Below, one piece after another: positions 7,575 to 12,375 of a stretch of 14,987 nt of DNA; the stretch's first letter is position 1, and each line of letters starts with the position of its first letter. Source of the stretch: Bacteroidota bacterium. GTDB taxonomy: Bacteria > Bacteroidota > Ignavibacteria > Kapaibacteriales > UBA2268. The notes beneath the pieces were generated by a model. It did not search any database. It saw nothing but the letters and a program-made list of their open reading frames with translations, and was not told the DNA's origin. The stretch lies in the NCBI GenBank assembly GCA_017428585.1, contig JAFRQN010000230.1, forward strand, positions 1 to 14,987. The letters run 5' to 3'. The translations under genes and the position numbers were made by a program.

Positions 7575-8219
7575 TTATTTTTCCTTGAAGTTCAATAATT
7601 TGTCCCTATAATACTCGTATTGTTTTTGCCTTGCCGCTATTTCTGCAGGCAAGCCTTCTGATATATCATTACAAAGATGATCAAATTTTTCTATAACTTT
7701 TATTAGATCAGCCTGTTTTTTTAAATCAGGCAATGGAATCAATAGTGTACGCATTTTTTTTAATGAAATACTTTTCACAGTTCCACCAGAAATTTTTTTC
7801 ATATATTCTTCTCTTATCCTTCCTGTCATTAAAATATAATGTAAAAACTCTGGCATAATATATTTCTGATTTGGTTTTATAGCATATACACTTTCATTAA
7901 TATTCCAATTAGTTGGTTCTTCAAACAGTACAGCCGTCTTTCCTATTGTTCCAGTTCCAGAAAATAGAACATCACCTTTTTCAAGATTAGATCTGTTATT
8001 ACATAACTTAACAGCTTCATCATTAATTTTATCAGTTTTTTCAGAAGGAATAATTTTTCCATTCTGCATTTCTTTTATTGTGATATAATAATTTTTAGCA
8101 TCCTTTGTATTAAGTTTGAAAAAATGTCTTGGATTAAGTCCTGTATTTAAAGATATTATAACATCATCAAGCTGTACATAAGCATATCCAAATACATACT
8201 GTAAAATCTTTATTTCATC
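7575..8219 (-). CDS. Start-less third HsdS target-recognition half (phase-variable extension)
   Basis: An open frame of 214 codons beginning immediately after the heptanucleotide repeat, in the -1 frame relative to hsdS. The first residues (DEIKILQYVFGYAYVQLDDV, then IISLNTGLNPRHFFKLNTKD and YYITIKEMQNGKI) are a typical start of a type I TRD. The module continues through DVLFSGTGTIGK, LPLPDLKKQADLI-like helix sequence (IPLPDLKKQADLIKVIEKFD) and the conserved repeat GLPAEIAARQKQYEYYRDKLLNF. The only in-frame ATG is at 8069, about 50 residues into the TRD, with no ATG, GTG or TTG before it. The module therefore looks untranslatable unless joined to hsdS by a change in repeat number. Its CR segment is very similar to the C-terminal CR of hsdS (GLPAEIDARKKQYEYYRD), so it could also donate its TRD by recombination. 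A reader expecting a separate gene may see it listed as 7575-8069; I regard that start as an artefact. Confidence 0.8.
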   Translation of the reverse strand, partial: DEIKILQYVFGYAYVQLDDVIISLNTGLNPRHFFKLNTKDAKNYYITIKEMQNGKIIPSEKTDKINDEAVKLCNNRSNLEKGDVLFSGTGTIGKTAVLFEEPTNWNINESVYAIKPNQKYIMPEFLHYILMTGRIREEYMKKISGGTVKSISLKKMRTLLIPLPDLKKQADLIKVIEKFDHLCNDISEGLPAEIAARQKQYEYYRDKLLNFKEK

Positions 8220-9538
8220 TTGTCTGTTGTCTGTTGTCTGTTGTCTGTTGTCTGTTGTCTGTTGTCTGTTGAGACAGTTCCTGTCTCAACAAATGTTAAT
8301 AATAGATCTCTATAGTATTCATATTGTTTTTTGCGAGCATCTATTTCTGCAGGCAACCCAATATTAAAATCAGAACAGAATGTTTCAAAGTTATCTAAAA
8401 CATTTACAAGTCTTTTTTGTATTTTCAAAGGAGGTACAGGAATTTTTACATCTTCCATTTTTTTCTTTGATACATTAAATCTTGTTACACCACTTGCTGT
8501 TCGAATAAGTTGTGACCTTAAATTTTTAGATCTAAACAAATACTTTGTAAAATCAGGTAAAAATAATTCAGGATCATTAAATCTATATCCAAAACAAAAA
8601 CTATTAAGATATAGTTTTTCATCTGTTTTTGTAGTTAATACAGATGACATTCCACATTCATCTGGAGTTTCTGATGAACCTGTAAAAAGTACATCACCAT
8701 ATTGAACAGTATTTTGTTTTTCTCCTTCTGAAATTTTTACTCTATCATCAATATCTAATTTTAATGCTATATTTGAATATACATTCTTATAGGTTATAAG
8801 TGTTGCATTGCCATCTTTGAAATCCTCTTTAGATTTTCCAGAAAGACCACCATAAAATTTACCCAATTCACCAAGTTTTTCCTTTGGTATATCCTCATCA
8901 AAAGACAACAGTTCATCTCTATAATATTCATACTGCTTTTTCCGTTTTGCCAGTTCCGTTGTAAGTTCCGTTGTAAGCATCGTAAAATTGTCCAAAATGC
9001 GGACAATTTCACGCTGCACCTCCAATGGAGGTACAGGAATCTTAAAATTTTCTATAACCTTAGCATTCAAATTATTAATTGTTGATGATGCTATGGCAAA
9101 TCTAATATATTCTCTAAATCGTTGACTTGTTAAATTATGAAACATAAATCTTGATAAAACATCATTATTCTTCATTCGAATAACAGCCATAAATCCACCA
9201 AATGCATATTTCATATCAGAATTAATATAAGCTACTTTTCCTATATGTTCCTTACTTCCACTTCCTGCACAGATAAAAATATCACCTTTACATAAAAATT
9301 GTGTTTCTTTTATTTTAACAGTTTTATTTATATATTTTATTTCTTCAAAGTTTAATGAATTCTTTCCTAACGTAATATTATTAGCTCTTAGAACAGGTAT
9401 TCCTTCAGAAGATTTATCTTTTATCTCATCGTCTTTTCCATAAGTAACTCCCCTAACATAATCTGCAATATCAAAGAAACTTTTATACTCCACACCATTA
9501 GGACAAAGCTCAGCAATCAATTCATCTATTTTACTCAT
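8210..9538 (-). CDS. hsdS: Type I specificity subunit HsdS with two TRDs
   Basis: A 442-residue DNA-recognition subunit. TRD1 spans about 1-185 and ends IPVPPLEVQREIVRILDNF; the central conserved region carries TTELTTEL (189-196) and AKRKKQYEYYRDELLSF (about 197-213); TRD2 spans about 220-385 and ends IPVPPLKIQKRLVNVLDNF; the distal conserved region is GLPAEIDARKKQYEYYRDLLLTF (394-416). That is a complete HsdS; the following tail (VETGTVSTDNRQQT...) is encoded by heptanucleotide repeats and ends TAA just beyond them. ATG 9538 overlaps the hsdM-frame TGA as ATGA, with a strong AAGGAGG 9 bases upstream. Each TRD reads one half of a bipartite target; the target sequence cannot be read from sequence. 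The TTEL duplication is the EcoR124I-type spacer element. With 8 or 5 heptamers instead of 7 the frame runs on into the third TRD module. Confidence 0.92.
   Translation of the reverse strand: MSKIDELIAELCPNGVEYKSFFDIADYVRGVTYGKDDEIKDKSSEGIPVLRANNITLGKNSLNFEEIKYINKTVKIKETQFLCKGDIFICAGSGSKEHIGKVAYINSDMKYAFGGFMAVIRMKNNDVLSRFMFHNLTSQRFREYIRFAIASSTINNLNAKVIENFKIPVPPLEVQREIVRILDNFTMLTTELTTELAKRKKQYEYYRDELLSFDEDIPKEKLGELGKFYGGLSGKSKEDFKDGNATLITYKNVYSNIALKLDIDDRVKISEGEKQNTVQYGDVLFTGSSETPDECGMSSVLTTKTDEKLYLNSFCFGYRFNDPELFLPDFTKYLFRSKNLRSQLIRTASGVTRFNVSKKKMEDVKIPVPPLKIQKRLVNVLDNFETFCSDFNIGLPAEIDARKKQYEYYRDLLLTFVETGTVSTDNRQQTTDNRQQTTDKMK
8221..8270. repeat. Heptanucleotide tandem repeat, 7 units (phase-variation tract)
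   Basis: Seven perfect copies of TGTCTGT (AACAGAC on the coding strand) cover 8221-8270, inside the last codons of hsdS. Seven is not a multiple of three, so each unit gained or lost changes the reading frame. Current 7 units: stop at TAA 8210-8212. Six units: TGA right after the tract. Eight or five units: the frame opens into the 214-codon third TRD module. Slipped-strand mispairing at such tracts is a well-known switching mechanism in restriction-modification genes. Confidence 0.95.
8271..8287. repeat. Perfect inverted repeat next to the heptamer tract
   Basis: GAGACAG-TTC-CTGTCTC is a 7-bp perfect inverted repeat with a 3-base loop, abutting the heptamer tract and sharing the CTGTCT/GACAGA motif with it. 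It lies within hsdS coding sequence (ETGTVS). It could form a small hairpin in mRNA or single-stranded DNA. Any effect on slippage is conjecture. Confidence 0.75.
8952..8975. repeat. 12-bp tandem duplication encoding TTEL-TTEL in the HsdS spacer
   Basis: AGTTCCGTTGTA is present twice, head to tail and perfectly, encoding two copies of TTEL (HsdS residues 189-196) between TRD1 and the central conserved region. In EcoR124I versus EcoR124II the equivalent TAEL element occurs two or three times and changes the non-specific spacer of the target from 6 to 7 bases. Two copies here correspond to the EcoR124I state. Confidence 0.92.
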
Positions 9539-9744
9539 AAGCCTTGTCCTCCTTCTATGTCGGCAATAATCTTGTCTATTTCATCTCGGAGGAACTGCTC
9601 ACGAGCAACAATTTCTTTTATTTCCGCATTCAGCTTTGCTATATCTATTTTTTCTCTTGTATCTCTTTGTTCAACGTACGTGCTTACAGAAAGATTATAG
9701 TTTTCTGCTTTAACCTCATCATACGAAGCCAACCTGCAAAAATA
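9535..9744 (-). pseudogene. hsdM: Severed C-terminal segment of HsdM (downstream of amber codon)
   Basis: This continues the hsdM frame after the amber codon at 9745-9747: YFCRLASYDEVKAENYNLSV, then STYVEQRDTREKIDIAKLNA, and on to TGA at 9535-9537. The segment is the usual C-terminus of type I M subunits ('...YNLSVS.YVE..dtre.iDi..lnaEi...v', a coiled region contacting HsdS). The TTG at 9732 that could start a 65-residue peptide is simply the leucine codon of RLASYDE and has no ribosome-binding site. The 69 codons are free of further stops and keep family-like sequence, so the lesion looks recent or is being read through. Its end overlaps the hsdS ATG. Confidence 0.85.
9548..9554 (-). promoter_or_regulatory. 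Strong Shine-Dalgarno for hsdS
   Basis: AAGGAGG on the - strand, 9 bases before the hsdS ATG (9538), lies within the severed hsdM C-terminal codons. It allows hsdS to be initiated without translation of the last part of hsdM, which matters because of the amber codon 207 bases upstream. Confidence 0.75.
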
Positions 9745-11112
9745 CTATTTATCCTCACGCTTATCAAAAGCATTTACTATATTGTCCAAGTTCTCAGGCG
9801 TCAGCTTGTTGTTGTTTGTTACCTTAACGCATTCATTAGACGCATCAATAAACAATATGCCGGTTTCCTGCTTGTTTTTTTTCAAAACCATGATGCAGGT
9901 TGCTATCGAAGTTCCAAAGAAAAGATTGCTTGGAAGCTGAATCACGCAATCAACATAGTTATTGTCAATCAAATACTTTCTAATTTTCTGTTCTGCACCG
10001 CCTCTATACATAATTCCTGGAAAACATACAATAGCGGCAGTTCCATTTGACGCAAGCCATGCCAAAGAGTGCATAATAAAAGCAAGGTCTGCTTTGCTTT
10101 TAGGAGCCAGTACGCCAGCTGGCGCAAATCTTTGATCATTGATAAGCGTTGGATCGTCATCGCCCGCCCACTTGATGGAATAAGGAGGATTTGAAACAAT
10201 CAATTCAAATGGTTCGTCGCTCTTATGCGCTGGATGAGTCAAAGTATCTCCGCAGGCAATATCAAATTTGTCAAAACCTATATCATGCAGGAACATATTG
10301 ATGCGGCACAAGTTGTATGTTGTAATATTGATTTCCTGTCCAAAGAAGCCAAGCTCAACAGCATCCCTGCCTAAAATTTTCTCAGCTTTCAATAGAAGCG
10401 AACCAGAACCGCAGGCAGGATCATATACTTTATTTATCTTTTTCTTTCCAACTGTCCCAAGACGCGTAAGAAGTTCAGAAACATCAGCAGGCGTAAAGAA
10501 TTCACCGCCTGATTTTCCAGCATTTGACGCATACATAGTCATAAGATATTCATACGCATCGCCAAACGCATCTATATCATGATCTTTTACAGAACCTAAA
10601 TTCATGGCGGCAACGCCGTCCAACAATTTGGCAAGCCGATCATTTCTCTGTGCGACAGTGTTTCCCAGCTTTTTGCTGTTCACATCGAAGTCATCAAACA
10701 GACCGGTAAAATCAGCCTCCGACTGGCTTCCTTTTGCAGAATTTTCTATATTGTTGAATATGCGTTCCAGCGTTTCATTCAAATTAACGTCTTTGGCGGC
10801 ATTGACTCTGACATTGCAGAACAGCTCGCTTGGAAGAATAAAAAATCCTTTTCCTTTTACAAGATCTTCCCGCGCTTCTTCTGCCTCTTCATCAGAAAGA
10901 TTTTCATAATTAAATTCTGCATTTCCAAAATCATGTTCATTCTTATTAATATATGCAGTTAAATTCTCAGAAATATACCGATAAAACATAGCTCCAAGAA
11001 CATAATTCTTGAAATCCCAGCCATCAACCGCTCCGCGCAGTTCATTGGCTATCGCCCAAATGGCGCGGTGCACTTCTTCTCTTTCTTTTTCTTTCTTGCT
11101 GTCAACCGCCAT
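9745..11112 (-). CDS. hsdM: Type I DNA methyltransferase subunit HsdM, truncated by in-frame amber
   Basis: 455 residues are translated before TAG at 9745-9747; with the same-frame remainder (9535-9744) the gene would be 525 positions, the normal HsdM length. The N-terminal helical domain (1 to about 175) contains LRGAVDGWDFKNYVLGAMFYRY; the N6-adenine methylase core has GGEFFTP (202-208), motif I DPACGSGSLLLKA (231-243) and motif IV NPPY (308-311). It methylates adenines in the target chosen by HsdS and is also needed for restriction. The last 69 residues, which help hold HsdS, are cut off: the family-like path is KREDK-(stop)-YFCRLASYDE, so one base change (for example from CAG or GAG) explains it. 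TAG is a genuine stop in at least three neighbouring genes, which argues against general recoding. ATG 11112 has AAGGA 6 bases upstream. Methylation may be lost or reduced; activity cannot be judged from sequence. Confidence 0.92.
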   Translation of the reverse strand: MAVDSKKEKEREEVHRAIWAIANELRGAVDGWDFKNYVLGAMFYRYISENLTAYINKNEHDFGNAEFNYENLSDEEAEEAREDLVKGKGFFILPSELFCNVRVNAAKDVNLNETLERIFNNIENSAKGSQSEADFTGLFDDFDVNSKKLGNTVAQRNDRLAKLLDGVAAMNLGSVKDHDIDAFGDAYEYLMTMYASNAGKSGGEFFTPADVSELLTRLGTVGKKKINKVYDPACGSGSLLLKAEKILGRDAVELGFFGQEINITTYNLCRINMFLHDIGFDKFDIACGDTLTHPAHKSDEPFELIVSNPPYSIKWAGDDDPTLINDQRFAPAGVLAPKSKADLAFIMHSLAWLASNGTAAIVCFPGIMYRGGAEQKIRKYLIDNNYVDCVIQLPSNLFFGTSIATCIMVLKKNKQETGILFIDASNECVKVTNNNKLTPENLDNIVNAFDKREDK

Positions 11113-11144
11113 ATTTGTTCCTTTTTTTTTATTAAAAATTAGTA

Positions 11145-11152
11145 CAAAAATA
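11145..11152 (-). promoter_or_regulatory. Putative -7 element of the hsd operon promoter
   Basis: TATTTTTG followed by TA lies 32 bases before the hsdM ATG and matches the Bacteroidota TAnnTTTG consensus. The 13-base string TTGTATTTTTGTA is shared exactly with the ATPase promoter. No convincing TTTG -33 element was found at the usual distance, so support is partial. The rest of the 176-base gap to the next gene holds only AT-rich sequence and the terminator at 11212-11240. Confidence 0.45.
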
Positions 11153-11211
11153 CAATTTTATTTAAAAAAAATAATATAAATTTTTCTAATAATAATAACT
11201 AATTTTAAAAT

Positions 11212-11240
11212 AAAAAAAGAGCAGATAAACTGCTCTTTTT
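11212..11240 (-). terminator. Bidirectional terminator after the PGI/PMI gene
   Basis: GAGCAG-ATAAA-CTGCTC (11219-11235) is flanked by seven A and five T. It lies about 50 bases past the PGI/PMI stop codon on the - strand and should end the yfhO-pgi transcript before the hsd operon. The whole 29-base string is identical to 2727-2755. Confidence 0.85.
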
Positions 11241-11288
11241 AATAATTTATGTTATTAATTACATCAATCAAAATATAACAATATCAAT

Positions 11289-12353
11289 CTATTTAGCCAT
11301 CATAGCTTTAAGATTCATAATATTAGGAATAGGAGTAGGATCAACGCCGTTCATTACAGCAAGATAAAAGCTGACCCAATCACCGATGCAGATTAAATCA
11401 AAGAATTTAACCAAATCATCTTCACCATTGGCTTTTAATTCTAAAGTATCAATTCCATTATTCTTTATTACACTGTCAGCCAGCTTCATAGCATTTTTAA
11501 TCAAATCTAAATCGCTGTTATCCTTTAAGAACAAAACAACAAATCTATTTATGAGATCTTTAGGAACAGACCAGCCATTGATTTCATTATGGTTTGCTTC
11601 AGGGAACAGATTGCCAAATGCTGCCGCATTTGCATTTTCCTGAATTTGAGCGCGCCAACGCAGATTAGGAGCTTCCAATCGGTTAGAAGAATAAACAACA
11701 GGAATTTTATTATAAAATCTTTTAGCTATATTAATTGCAATATTATCATCAGAAATTACAGAATAATCAAAACGAGGATCATTTTTTCTGTTGATTAATT
11801 CTTCTACAGTCTTTGAAACTGCATTCCCGTCCAAAATATTATGACGTACAAGAACGTAAAGCAAATGGAAGAAAGAATATACTAAAGAACATCTTGGCAT
11901 CATACCTTTAGGCAGATAAAGAATAGGCATATTTTCTTCCTTAAACATAGCTTCCAATTTACCGCCTGATGTTACAGCGATTATATTCTTTGTTTTCTTC
12001 TTTACAATATTTAATGCAGTCAGCGTTTCATCTGTGTTTCCAGAATAAGAACTTGCAAAAACACAGGTATTTTCATTTATAATATCAGGAATATCGTTTC
12101 CACGAATAACCTTGACGCTGATATTAGCTGTTGATTTATTGTTTACAAGAAGATTCTTTAATATTTCACCGCTAATAGCCGAACCGCCAATTCCTAAAAT
12201 TACAAAATCAGTTGGTTTATTTATAGGAAAAACAGCATTATTTTCTTTTGCATTATTGACAGCTTTTTCAAGGTGCAGCCAATAGTCTTTTAATAATTGA
12301 TACATATTGTCTGTATCAACATTTTTAATAGCTTCTAAATTAATATTTTCCAT
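11289..12353 (-). CDS. Bifunctional phosphoglucose/phosphomannose isomerase (SIS domain)
   Basis: A 354-residue protein of the archaeal/bacterial bifunctional PGI/PMI family: two SIS domains interconverting glucose-6-P or mannose-6-P with fructose-6-P in the cytoplasm. Visible signatures: FVILGIGGSAISGE (about 50-63, first SIS phosphate-binding loop), SSYSGNTDETL (about 100-110, sugar-phosphate binding), the catalytic-region block RWRAQIQENANAAAFGNLFPEANHNEINGW with its E and H residues, and the C-terminal GVDPTPIPNI motif of the PGI_C domain. Length is normal. It supplies fructose-6-P/mannose-6-P for glycolysis or sugar-nucleotide synthesis. It starts 22 bases after the YfhO-family stop and is probably in the same transcript; a pairing with a membrane sugar-transfer-like protein suits a role in glycan precursor supply (inference). 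No Shine-Dalgarno sequence is seen. It ends TAG. Confidence 0.88.
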   Translation of the reverse strand: MENINLEAIKNVDTDNMYQLLKDYWLHLEKAVNNAKENNAVFPINKPTDFVILGIGGSAISGEILKNLLVNNKSTANISVKVIRGNDIPDIINENTCVFASSYSGNTDETLTALNIVKKKTKNIIAVTSGGKLEAMFKEENMPILYLPKGMMPRCSLVYSFFHLLYVLVRHNILDGNAVSKTVEELINRKNDPRFDYSVISDDNIAINIAKRFYNKIPVVYSSNRLEAPNLRWRAQIQENANAAAFGNLFPEANHNEINGWSVPKDLINRFVVLFLKDNSDLDLIKNAMKLADSVIKNNGIDTLELKANGEDDLVKFFDLICIGDWVSFYLAVMNGVDPTPIPNIMNLKAMMAK

Positions 12354-12375
12354 AAGTATATATAATAATTGTTAA

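Noticed and set aside
7575..8069. Separate hsdS gene starting at ATG 8069
   Set aside because: That start would drop about 50 conserved TRD residues which are encoded upstream in the same frame; no ribosome-binding site was seen.
8205..8230. Programmed -1 ribosomal frameshift joining hsdS to the third TRD
   Set aside because: The module is in the -1 frame, but no X XXY YYZ slippery heptamer in the right phase is visible before the TAA, whereas the heptamer repeat offers a simpler genetic route.
9745..9747. Genome-wide recoding of UAG as sense
   Set aside because: TAG ends the glycosyltransferase-like gene (349-351), the ATPase gene (2816-2818) and the PGI/PMI gene (11289-11291) at family-typical positions.
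9544..10050. 168-codon + strand frame antisense to hsdM
   Set aside because: It is a shadow of the hsdM frame on the opposite strand, with no recognisable family and no start signal. The same holds for the other + strand frames across hsdR, hsdS, PGI/PMI and the YfhO gene.
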